From: Nitrospira sp.
GTDB taxonomy: Bacteria > Nitrospirota > Nitrospiria > Nitrospirales > Nitrospiraceae
Length of the DNA: 10,000 nt
Assembly (NCBI GenBank): GCA_020216985.1
Contig: JAIWOH010000182.1
Span: 1-10,000 of the forward strand
Direction of reading: 5' to 3'
Below, piece after piece: positions 1-6,219 of this stretch. The notes under the pieces are model-generated. The model worked only from the letters and a program-made list of their open reading frames with translations, ran no database searches and had not been told where the DNA came from. A program made the translations under genes and the position numbers. How positions within the stretch are numbered: the first letter of the stretch is position 1; each line of letters opens with the position of its first letter.

Positions 1-590
1 TCATCGGTCTTTTATTCGGAGAGAACAGGGTCACCCAAACGCAAGTCGCAATCGCGGTCGCCTTTGCAACCGTCGGCGAGCATTTCGCTTCTCTCTACAT
101 GGGGGGGTATACCTATCGATTTGAGAATGTTCCGGCCTATGTTCCGCCTGGCCATGGCATGGTGTACCTCACCGCCGTCGCCTTGGCCCGTTCAGGCTTC
201 TTCGTTCGTCACGCAAAAAGCATCGCTGGGTTTGTCATTCTCGTTTGGGGAACATGGGCTGCATGGGGCATCAGCGGCTATCCTGAGCGAGGAGATTGGG
301 TGGGAGCTTTGCTTTTCGGAATTTTCCTCGTCTGGTTGATTCTAGGCCGTTCGCCGATGGTCTACATTGCCGCCTTCTTCATCACGACCTGGTTGGAACT
401 TATCGGTACCGCCGTCGGTGCATGGCGCTGGGCCTCGATCGATCCGCTGCTTGGCTGGCCACAAGGCAATCCACCAAGCGGCGTAGGTGCCTGGTACTGT
501 CTGGTTGATGCCGTCGCCATCGGCAGCGCCCAACCGCTGTTGAGTTTGCTTAAAAACTTTCACGGCCGCCTTCGATTGAAAAGTTCGTGA
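1..590 (+). CDS. Multi-pass membrane protein, 5' end outside window
   Basis: The open frame runs from the window edge (first full codon at base 3) to TGA at 588-590, so about 195 C-terminal residues are visible and the true start is missing. About six hydrophobic stretches can be seen, including one around bases 45-100, one around 160-200 (HGMVYLTAVALARSGFF), 218-270, 300-345, 355-420 and 490-550, so it is an integral inner-membrane protein. A distinctive loop near the end reads LELIGTAVGAWRW and then GNPPSGVGAWYC, with conserved-looking Gly, Pro, Glu and Trp positions. This is loosely reminiscent of small polytopic carotenoid-synthesis-type membrane proteins, but the resemblance is not strong enough to assign a function. 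No signal for a partner gene follows: the next 260 bp hold no convincing gene. That it is a real coding region is fairly sure; the function is unknown. Confidence 0.75.
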   Translation, partial: IGLLFGENRVTQTQVAIAVAFATVGEHFASLYMGGYTYRFENVPAYVPPGHGMVYLTAVALARSGFFVRHAKSIAGFVILVWGTWAAWGISGYPERGDWVGALLFGIFLVWLILGRSPMVYIAAFFITTWLELIGTAVGAWRWASIDPLLGWPQGNPPSGVGAWYCLVDAVAIGSAQPLLSLLKNFHGRLRLKSS

Positions 591-826
591 TAGAAACTTC
601 CTATCGCGGACAATATGCCGTTACGACTCAAGCAATGCATGACATGTTTTCTGCTGTCTCTTGGTATGGCACAGACTGCGCGAACCGTAGCCTCGTTGAT
701 CCTCTCCTCGAAGCGAAAAATTCTCGCTCAAAGCCCCGACTACCTTTCATCCGCATGGCACGAGTCGAGAGGGAAAATGTAGGAATTCATTTTTCGATGC
801 ATGCCGGTCACGTTTTCCGTAGATTT

Positions 827-846
827 CCCCGCCCTTCCGGGCTGGG
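827..846. repeat. Imperfect hairpin behind the tnpA relic, possible IS right end
   Basis: The arms GCCC (831-834) and GGGC (839-842) enclose the tetraloop TTCC. The stem extends outward by CCC (827-829) and GGG (844-846) past one C/T mismatch. It begins five bases beyond the tnpA stop on that gene's 3' side. IS200/IS605 elements have subterminal hairpins rather than terminal inverted repeats, and the right one normally sits directly behind the transposase gene, so this fits a right-end recognition structure. It could equally be a plain transcription terminator, although no T tract follows on the - strand. Confidence 0.45.
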
Positions 847-851
847 CACTC

Positions 852-1282
852 TCAGAATTGAAGCTGCACTTGTCCGGTGTCTTGCTCACCCCGATATCGG
901 ACATACTACCGAATCACGGCTTCATTGATCCCGCCGGTACTCACGAAACATCCTCGTCCCCAGCTCCCTGGCTGTCCCAATACACTTTGCGCAGGAAGGG
1001 TGGAACCGTCGCCCTCACCCCGGCATTCGTCACCCTGTTCGACGCCCGTACCACGCTCGCCACCGCGTCCTTCGGTGGAATCACCATGTGCAGAAGCATG
1101 GGATCCCCTTCAATCCCAATTTCCTCAATGTGCCAATCGGGATGATCGCTGCGCGCTTCCTGCAACAGAATCCGGAGCGACTCGGCTCTCCCACGGACGA
1201 GGATGTTTCGCCGATACCACATCACCCACACGATACAATATTGCGTCTTGTAGACCGTGTGCGTTGCTCTGTGGTGCTTCAT
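852..1282 (-). pseudogene. tnpA: Decayed IS200/IS605-family TnpA (Y1 transposase)
   Basis: The N-terminal part from ATG at 1282 reads like an IS200-type single-strand transposase: HTVYKTQYCIVWVMWYRR, then IPPKDAVASVV at residues 68-78. The C-terminal part is in another frame: SWGRGCFVSTGGINEAVIR, then a TAG stop (906-908), then YVRYRGEQDTGQVQLQF and TGA at 852-854. The full reading is about 143 residues, the normal family length, so the gene is whole in extent but broken by a frameshift (roughly 955-975) and a nonsense codon. In this family the metal-binding HUH motif normally precedes the IPP. Here the aligned residues are Pro61 and Leu63, each one base change from His, so the active site is also lost. 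Without shifting frame the reading stops after 113 residues. No tnpB or accessory gene adjoins it. Family assignment is from recognised motifs; loss of activity is inferred. Confidence 0.82.
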
Positions 1283-1598
1283 CGGCTCTCAGCATACCGC
1301 AGGACACCGAATCTTGCTCACACCCCGCCCTTTTGGACAGAGACCTCCCGCATCAGTAGACGGCCGATAAGATTTCGATGACAGTTCCGGCAGCCGCATA
1401 AAAGGCGGGGGCGGATTCAACCGGATCAACAAACCACACTTTCTTCTAGTGGAATCTCGGCGACGTCTTGTGTAGAATGCCTTCGCGAACGCGAGCGCGA
1501 CACCTCCCCGTTCTCCTGACCCAGGTTCCATGTTGCGCAATCAGGCGCAGCCAACCCTGCCGGTTTTCACGCGCTCGGTTCGCATCAGTGAGACGTGT
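1283..1598. other. Gene-free stretch between tnpA relic and tRNA-Ala
   Basis: No convincing coding frame is present on either strand. Near the tnpA side, CCCCGCCCTTTT (1323-1334) and AAAAGGCGGGGG (about 1397-1408) are near-perfect inverted copies about 60 bp apart and could be remains of the left end of the insertion element. The half next to the tRNA should hold the tRNA promoter. TAGAAT at 1473-1478 is the only -10-like hexamer noticed, and it lacks a good -35 partner, so no promoter is called. Confidence 0.4.
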
Positions 1599-1674
1599 GG
1601 GGGGCTAGCTCAGCTGGGAGAGCACTACGTTCGCAACGTAGGGGTCGCGGGTTCGACTCCCGTGCCCTCCACCA
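1599..1674 (+). tRNA. tRNA-Ala (anticodon CGC)
   Basis: A 76-base cloverleaf with encoded CCA. The acceptor stem is GGGGGGC (1599-1605) paired with GCCCTCC (1664-1670), including a G3:U70 wobble pair, the hallmark identity element of alanine tRNA. The D arm contains AGCTCAGCTGGGAGAGC. The anticodon stem CTACG/CGTAG encloses the loop TTCGCAA with anticodon CGC at 1632-1634, which reads GCG alanine codons. The T arm contains GGTTCGACTCC. The discriminator base is A1671 and CCA is 1672-1674. A short T-rich run (1678-1688) follows and may help end transcription, but no hairpin precedes it. No repeat of the tRNA 3' end was noticed nearby, so there is no sign of an integrated island using it as attachment site. 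Confidence 0.97.
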
Positions 1675-1935
1675 CTGCTCTTTTTCTTAGACTTCCCCTG
1701 TTTCCTTACCATCAGATCAAGTAGATGAGTCTTGGCTCCTCTAGCTAGGAAAACGGTGGACCGGTCGAGCCCCCCTTCCTGAGGTGTGGCTCTCGAAACT
1801 GCTTGAAATCACGTTCCCACGCAGATGGGAAAACACCATAGGTCTCCTTTGCCCATTACGCTCAAGTTCACCAGTGACTTGCCGATAGAATGGTGAAGCC
1901 AACAGACAAACCACCCCTGCATCAGAAGAGCTCTT

Positions 1936-2898
1936 ATGCCGATTCAGTCCGTACCCTTCCTTGACCTTTCTCAATCCCTCTCATCGGGTGGAATTGGGAT
2001 AGGGCATCGCCGCACTCAGCTTGCCGCCATCATGGTCTCGAACAATATGGACGGACAAATGGCCGTAATGACAACTGAAGGAGACAGGGTGACCTTGAAT
2101 GCCACGCTGGTGCAAAACTTTGAAATGCTCAGCTACCGCCGTATGGTCAAACAAGCAAGCGTGACTCTCGACATGAGTGCAAAGGAGACTCAGTACTTGC
2201 TCGAGCAGAAACTTGGGATGACAGTCGAGGGAGACCTCAACGAGCAAGAGGTCCATGACCTATTAAGACTTTTCGAGAATGTGCTGGACCTGTTTCGAAC
2301 GTTCGTCAGGGGACAAGACGAGGCGGCCTTCGCCACCATGGCCACGTTGGCTCGTCGGTTTGACGCCTCCTCAACCCTGTCAAGCCTCGACCTTACCGTG
2401 ACAGCGGAACGATCGCTGACGATGCTCACGGCTGATGAATCACTAGCAGAGCCAGAACAAGCCCTCGCACCGGCAACCACTCCATCACCGACAGCTGCTC
2501 GGGCAACCACCGATACAATGTCATCCACAACCACAACTGCATCGCCATCTCCAGATTCAGAGGCATTCGCTGAGCGTTCGGTCTCCTTTGGTCCCACCGA
2601 TGAAAGAAAAGATATTCGTCTTGCCGGACTGCTTTCATTAGACAAGAGAGCGTTAGCGTTGGTTGATCGACTCGTAGAGACTTTAAAACAGTCTTCGCTT
2701 GAACGGGACAAGCTTCGGAAATTCCTGCCTCGCCTTCTCGATCAGGCTCGCGAAGGCCTGGACAAAGAACTGAACCGAGATGTCGTTGCCAACAAGCAGA
2801 CACGGTCCGCCCACGATGGTCCGCTTTTATCGAGCCCGTTCTTGCTCGCCACCCAGTCTGTTGAGCGAACGTCGCTGATTCTGTCGGTCCGCACTTAA
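1936..2898 (+). CDS. Unrecognised 320-residue two-domain protein with Ser/Thr/Pro linker
   Basis: ATG at 1936 follows AGAAGAG (about 1926-1932), a reasonable ribosome site, and the frame ends with TAA at 2896-2898. No family is recognised. The N-terminal part (about 30-165) begins with MDGQMAVMTTEGDRVTLNATL, a short beta-like segment, followed by helix-rich sequence (res 80-145) containing LNEQEVHDLLRLFENVLDLF. Residues about 171-210 are a low-complexity linker of Ala, Pro, Ser and Thr. A second, charged helical segment follows (res 222-280, LDKRALALVDRLVETLKQ and RDKLRKFLPRLLDQAREGLDKEL). There is no signal peptide and no membrane segment, so it is probably cytoplasmic. It stands alone between a tRNA and a long gene-free stretch, so context gives no role. 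Protein-like composition over the whole length and the clear start argue that it is real. Confidence 0.75.
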   Translation: MPIQSVPFLDLSQSLSSGGIGIGHRRTQLAAIMVSNNMDGQMAVMTTEGDRVTLNATLVQNFEMLSYRRMVKQASVTLDMSAKETQYLLEQKLGMTVEGDLNEQEVHDLLRLFENVLDLFRTFVRGQDEAAFATMATLARRFDASSTLSSLDLTVTAERSLTMLTADESLAEPEQALAPATTPSPTAARATTDTMSSTTTTASPSPDSEAFAERSVSFGPTDERKDIRLAGLLSLDKRALALVDRLVETLKQSSLERDKLRKFLPRLLDQAREGLDKELNRDVVANKQTRSAHDGPLLSSPFLLATQSVERTSLILSVRT

Positions 2899-2909
2899 CG
2901 GAAGCTCCT

Positions 2910-2925
2910 GATCCTGTAGAGGATC
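2910..2925 (+). terminator. Small hairpin after the 320-residue gene, possible terminator
   Basis: GATCCT (2910-2915) and AGGATC (2920-2925) form a perfect six-base stem around GTAG, eleven bases past the TAA of the preceding gene. The following bases CCACGGTTTGTTTCG are only moderately T-rich, so intrinsic termination would be weak. The location suits a terminator; the structure alone is not decisive. Confidence 0.35.
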
Positions 2926-3177
2926 CCACGGTTTGTTTCGCTGCCCGCTCATCATAATTGTTTTCACCTACGTAAAGTCTAATCCTTTCCTCTTCGTTGC
3001 AGCCTCCTCCACCTCAATCTCCTCCACTTCGCACCGTTTCACCGACGATTGCGATCATTCTGTTATCGGCTTAACAATCACCACTCACTCTCCTTCTCTC
3101 AGACATGAGCCGACAGCCTCTTGCTCTGCGCCAGCGCGTACTCCACGCCTCGTAGTTCATCTTGCCCTCCGGATGTC

Positions 3178-3204
3178 AACTCGCTCTCGCTGGACGAGCG
3201 AGTT
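3178..3204. repeat. Nine-base perfect inverted repeat with terminator-like tail
   Basis: AACTCGCTC (3178-3186) and GAGCGAGTT (3196-3204) are exact reverse complements around the nine-base loop TCGCTGGAC. The + strand continues CTTTCGAG, too weak a T tract for a confident terminator. It lies in the middle of the gene-free stretch, so it could end a small transcript, be part of one, or be a protein-binding site. Confidence 0.4.
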
Positions 3205-3406
3205 CTTTCGAGCGATCTGAGAACGAGAGATGAAGCACCCATATCCGTCAGGGCAATCCCCCTGTAAAGACATTGAACAGTCTTCGAAGCTGTCAGCACA
3301 CAACATCAACCTTCACGAGTAAGCCACAACGAATAAATTTCTCTTTCTCGACAGCACTCGCAGCAACAGGCCAGAGCCTTGGTACTCCTTACCCCGTCCG
3401 ATCATC

Positions 3407-3423
3407 TGTCAATCGTTTTGACA
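3407..3423. promoter_or_regulatory. TGTCAA-N5-TTGACA inverted repeat, possible operator
   Basis: TGTCAA (3407-3412) and TTGACA (3418-3423) are a perfect inverted repeat around TCGTT. It lies about 215 bp upstream of the sigma-54-like site of the PEP-CTERM gene. That is a plausible distance for an activator of the enhancer-binding class, and TGTC/GACA dyads are known for some such regulators (GlrR type). Another TTGACAG at 3473-3479 could be a further half-site or a -35 element. The regulatory role is inferred from position and symmetry only. Confidence 0.35.
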
Positions 3424-3636
3424 GTCCCGATAGCCTGGAGAATCAAAACTAACCAACAAGAACCAGCTCGACTTGACAGGTTTAGAACTTAACGATCGCC
3501 CCTCTCAAGGAACTGTCTTCCTCATCTCCTTCTCCAACAAAGATTCGCTGTTAAGCTTTTTTACAGCCATCGAAAGGCCAAGAAAGAATATTTCCAAAAT
3601 CGATTGGAAAACCGCACTATTACGAACGCGTCATTT

Positions 3637-3655
3637 TTGGTATTATCCGTGCTTT
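3637..3655 (+). promoter_or_regulatory. Possible sigma-54 (-24/-12) promoter for the PEP-CTERM gene
   Basis: TTGG (GG at 3639-3640) and GTGCTTT (GC at 3651-3652) have exactly ten bases between the GG and GC dinucleotides, the defining spacing of an RpoN promoter. The surrounding bases match the TGGCAC...TTGC consensus only partly (TGGTAT and GTGC). Transcription would start near 3664, giving a leader of about 120 bases to the ATG at 3786. Known biology supports the idea: in several PEP-CTERM bacteria the genes depend on RpoN with the PrsK/PrsR two-component system. A GG-N10-GC match can also arise by chance. Confidence 0.35.
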
Positions 3656-3772
3656 GGCCTACCCTGAAACCGCCAACGGAGGTTAGACAGTTCAATCAGC
3701 CTCTTCGAGCAATCTTTCCTAAAAGGAGAAGAGGATCTTGGACCTTCTAGCTTCTATGGCTTTGGAGACGAT

Positions 3773-3778
3773 AGGAGG
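3773..3778 (+). promoter_or_regulatory. Ribosome binding site deciding the PEP-CTERM start
   Basis: A full AGGAGG lies seven bases before ATG 3786. It is too close to the ATG at 3780 (one base) and is downstream of the TTG at 3738, which would add 16 residues in front of the signal peptide. It therefore fixes the start at 3786. Confidence 0.75.
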
Positions 3779-3785
3779 AATGGTG

Positions 3786-4550
3786 ATGAACAAAGCTGTG
3801 TTTGCACTGCTTGGCAGTCTTTGGCTCGCATTCGTCGCGCTCGGGACGGTAGCTTCCCCTGCCTACGCCGTCATCTATGATCTCTCGGCGGATTTTAGTT
3901 TCACCAACAATCCCAATGGTGTCTGGGCCTATGAGTACAATGGGAGCCCACTACCCGCCCAGAATCCGGTGGTAGGGCCAGGGAACCCTTACCTAATTGT
4001 TCCAGCCAACAACACCATGTTCGCGCCGGGTAACAACATGTACGTTCATGCCCCCATGGTTTTCAAGGCTGCAGTCAATGGGGGTGCCGTCAGTGGCTCG
4101 ACGAATAACCACTTTTTGCAGGACGATATCATCATCCACACCCCCAACTTGGATCTGCCTCTCCTCATGAACTGGACTGCGCCGGGCAACGGCGTGATCG
4201 ATTTTACCGGTAGCATTTGGTACGCCCATGCCACGGTCTCTCGGATCAACACCGTCTCCGCTTCTTTGAACAGCTCGCTTTTAGGCAATGCCACGATTTC
4301 ACCGACGTCGCACGGCAGCCGGAACAATGCTTGGCAGGTATCAGGGACCGGTCTCACAGTCAACAGCGGAGACAAACTGGTCTTCTCACTTCAAAAAGCT
4401 CAAGGCCAACAGTTCGGTTCGCTCAATGGGATTGCTATTCGGGTGAACTATACACCGGCCGACGCTGCCCCGGTGCCCTTGCCGGCAGCAGCCTATTTGT
4501 TCGGAGCCGGATTGGTGGGCTTGGTTGGCTTCGCCCGTCGGCTTGTCTAG
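3786..4550 (+). CDS. PEP-CTERM sorting domain protein (secreted)
   Basis: A 254-residue exported protein. Residues 1-28 are a classical signal peptide: MNK, a hydrophobic core (AVFALLGSLWLAFVALG) and an AYA cleavage site. The mature part is Asn/Gly/Ser-rich and beta-strand-like (DFSFTNNPNGVWAYEY near the start, later GDKLVFSLQKAQGQQFGSLNGIAIRVNYT), as in many extracellular PEP-CTERM proteins. The last 25 residues are the sorting signal: VPLPAAA (230-236, the common VPLPAA form of the PEP box), a hydrophobic helix (YLFGAGLVGLVGFA) and a basic end RRLV. In this family the tail is cut by an exosortase in the inner membrane and the protein goes to the cell surface or extracellular matrix. No exosortase or EPS gene is in the window. 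It is a single-gene unit by its spacing, closed by a strong hairpin. The precise function and any ligand are unknown. Confidence 0.9.
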   Translation: MNKAVFALLGSLWLAFVALGTVASPAYAVIYDLSADFSFTNNPNGVWAYEYNGSPLPAQNPVVGPGNPYLIVPANNTMFAPGNNMYVHAPMVFKAAVNGGAVSGSTNNHFLQDDIIIHTPNLDLPLLMNWTAPGNGVIDFTGSIWYAHATVSRINTVSASLNSSLLGNATISPTSHGSRNNAWQVSGTGLTVNSGDKLVFSLQKAQGQQFGSLNGIAIRVNYTPADAAPVPLPAAAYLFGAGLVGLVGFARRLV

Positions 4551-4558
4551 TGACAGAA

Positions 4559-4592
4559 GGCAGGCCGTGCGCCGGTTGGCGCACGGCCTGCC
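4559..4592. terminator. Perfect 15-bp hairpin at the convergence of two transcription units
   Basis: GGCAGGCCGTGCGCC (4559-4573) and GGCGCACGGCCTGCC (4578-4592) pair perfectly around GGTT. It begins eight bases past the TAG of the PEP-CTERM gene and lies between that gene and the opposite-strand small membrane protein gene, so it may stop transcription from both sides. Neither side is followed by a run of T, so it is not a classical intrinsic terminator. A role as a 3'-end stabilising structure is equally possible. Confidence 0.65.
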
Positions 4593-4719
4593 CCAGGCAT
4601 TCCAGCCCCTCAAGCAATAGCCCCGACTTTGCCCTCAATCCTGTGTGGAGAATTCTGTGTGATGCGCATAATAGAAACGATAGAAACGGACGTTTGCAAC
4701 CGGAAGCCAACCGTCTGGG

Positions 4720-4959
4720 CTAGTGCTTTGTTCCGGTCTCCTTTTGATGATCCTTGGGGTCTGGATTTGAGAGGAAAGAAGAGGAGTGACCTTGGCTCTC
4801 AGACCGTTCTCCGAAGAGCATCGCCGCCACGAGCAACTGGATGCCGACCAACAGCAGGAACAGGGCACCGACGTCATACCCGATGTGTTCGGTGAGATAA
4901 AATCGTCTCGTGGCAAGCCCAATTGCCAACGCCGAGAGAACGAGCAGAACGATTTTCAT
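4720..4959 (-). CDS. Small two-helix membrane protein (79 residues)
   Basis: ATG at 4959 has GGCGAGG about 10 bases upstream, and an in-frame stop lies 15 codons before it, so the gene starts here and is not the tail of a longer intact frame. Two hydrophobic helices are clear: res 2-17 (KIVLLVLSALAIGLAT) and res 30-49 (VGALFLLLVGIQLLVAAM), joined by RRFYLTEHIGYD. A hydrophilic Ser/Lys-rich tail (res 50-79) follows. The second helix with its GALFLLLVGIQLL pattern resembles the C-terminal membrane hairpin of DPM1/GtrB-like polyprenyl-phosphate glycosyltransferases, so it might be a stand-alone or relic piece of such a protein. It is on the same strand as the proteasome operon but 261 bp beyond its last gene, so probably separately transcribed. 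Existence is fairly likely; function unknown. Confidence 0.6.
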   Translation of the reverse strand: MKIVLLVLSALAIGLATRRFYLTEHIGYDVGALFLLLVGIQLLVAAMLFGERSESQGHSSSFLSNPDPKDHQKETGTKH

Positions 4960-5220
4960 GGTCGGAGCCTCGCCTCTCTCCGTTTCGTTGTGACACCTCT
5001 TTTACATGTTTCCCACACCGACATACCGAAGGTGTCGTTCACCAATCACCAGGCCGTGATCCATTTCCGGTTTTGGGATCGCACATTTTGGGAGCTCTTC
5101 CTTGTTGTGCTTAGACCAGGCAGTTACAAACCGACAACCTGAAACGTGGGCTGCACGAGGCGTCGTATCACCGACAGCTTCGTCGGAGCCGGAAACGGGT
5201 AAACCGTGGGACGGACCTTG

Positions 5221-6219
5221 TTATGGAGCAGGCCCGCCCACGGCAGATGGAACGTCAGTTATCGAAGCCGGGATTGCCGACCGTGCCCCACTCCTGAACG
5301 GCAGCTCCAGCAGTGCATAGGGATTGACGCGCGCACCGTTGAGTTTGACGCCCCAATGGAGATGAGGACCGGTCGCACGGCCGGTTGCGCCCACCTTGCC
5401 GATGACTTGTCCGGCCCGCACCGCATCGCCTTCCTTGACCAAGATCTCCGACAGGTGGAAATACATGGAATAGAATCCCAGCCCATGATCCACATAGACG
5501 CCTTTGCCGGAGAAAATATGATCGACCGTCAGCCGTACAATGCCGTCGTTCGTCACCGCCACGTCGGTGCCGACGGGAGCTCCAATGTCCTCGCCGTTAT
5601 GAGGGCTGCGGGCTTGGCCGTTCATGATTCTGACGCTGCCGAAAACCCCGGTTCTTCTTCCACTGACCGGCTCCGCGAAACTCGATCGCCACAATCTGAT
5701 CGGTGAATCGCTCGCCAGCGCCGTTTTGACCTGCTCTTGCTCCGCTTTCCATCGCTGCAAGCTCCGCTCGTCAAGATCGACCTTGTCTTTTGGTAAAATC
5801 AGTCGCTCGACACGAAATTTCTCTTTCAATACTTCCACGTGATAGGTGAGCCGCCGACTGCCGCTCTTCTGCTCGATCTCGATCGTGAGCTCATGGGTTC
5901 CCGGTTTATCCTCCAGGTCGATGCCGAGCAGCCCGACAAATTCTTTCCGCTCATCCGGTCCGGCCTCGCGAAAAAATCTGACGGTTCTGCCCATGAACGT
6001 TCCACGAACCTCAAGCGACATCTCGTCCGCCGGAACCTTCACGATGAGAATCTGGCCCTGTTTGCCCTCGTACCGTCCCCCATCCTCTGTGGACACGGAA
6101 GCAGCTTCCCCTGTGGTGACATCCATCACCGGATCGCCGAGGGCAAGAACGGCGACGACCAGCATCCCCTTCCACAGAAGACACCGCTGTCCGATCGACG
6201 TCTTGACCGTCCGACTCAT
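5221..6219 (-). CDS. M23-family (LytM-type) zinc metallopeptidase
   Basis: A 332-residue envelope peptidase, predicted to cut peptide cross-links of peptidoglycan. An N-terminal hydrophobic stretch (about res 18-28, GMLVVAVLALG) suggests export or membrane anchoring. A beta-rich N-terminal domain (about 40-135) precedes a basic linker and the catalytic domain (about 175-310). All expected catalytic residues are present: H207 and D211 in HNGED, H255 in YFHLSE, and H286 and H288 in GPHLHWG; zinc would be bound by H207, D211 and H288. The start at 6219 is chosen because ATG overlaps the pafA stop as ATGA, and GGGAGGG (6231-6237) lies 11 bases upstream. A longer frame to 6342 exists but would run 41 codons into pafA. 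The overlap implies translational coupling to pafA, so it is the last gene of the proteasome operon. A role in proteasome function would be unusual and is not shown. Confidence 0.9.
   Translation of the reverse strand: MSRTVKTSIGQRCLLWKGMLVVAVLALGDPVMDVTTGEAASVSTEDGGRYEGKQGQILIVKVPADEMSLEVRGTFMGRTVRFFREAGPDERKEFVGLLGIDLEDKPGTHELTIEIEQKSGSRRLTYHVEVLKEKFRVERLILPKDKVDLDERSLQRWKAEQEQVKTALASDSPIRLWRSSFAEPVSGRRTGVFGSVRIMNGQARSPHNGEDIGAPVGTDVAVTNDGIVRLTVDHIFSGKGVYVDHGLGFYSMYFHLSEILVKEGDAVRAGQVIGKVGATGRATGPHLHWGVKLNGARVNPYALLELPFRSGARSAIPASITDVPSAVGGPAP

Larger units (their letters stand above)
2926..3636. other. Long gene-free, pyrimidine-rich stretch
   Basis: No frame here looks like protein: the short open frames on both strands lack ribosome sites and have compositions that simply follow the base bias. 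The + strand is strongly C/T-rich from about 2980 to 3115, with runs such as CCTCCTCCACCTC. An inverted repeat lies at 3178-3204 and another at 3407-3423 (listed separately). The part nearest the PEP-CTERM gene probably contains its upstream control region. A small RNA cannot be excluded but none is demonstrated. Confidence 0.5.

Noticed and set aside
615..782. A 55-codon + strand frame (MPLRLKQCMTCFLLSLGMAQ...) behind the first membrane protein gene.
   Set aside because: It has a short hydrophobic start but no ribosome site and no recognisable family; too weak to call a gene.
1473..1478. TAGAAT as a -10 element for the tRNA.
   Set aside because: No acceptable -35 hexamer at 16-18 bp and it is about 120 bp from the tRNA start.
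1530..1724. Open + strand frame running through the tRNA.
   Set aside because: It is fully explained by the tRNA-Ala gene; the translated product includes the tRNA sequence itself.
1599..1935. tRNA-Ala as attachment site of an integrated element.
   Set aside because: No integrase gene and no repeat of the tRNA 3' end were found in the window; the IS relic lies on the 5' side.
3738..3785. TTG start at 3738 for the PEP-CTERM protein.
   Set aside because: It would place 16 residues before the signal peptide, while a perfect AGGAGG fits ATG 3786.
4671..4688. Two tandem copies of ATAGAAACG.
   Set aside because: Only two short units, no CRISPR-like spacing or further copies; probably chance or slippage.
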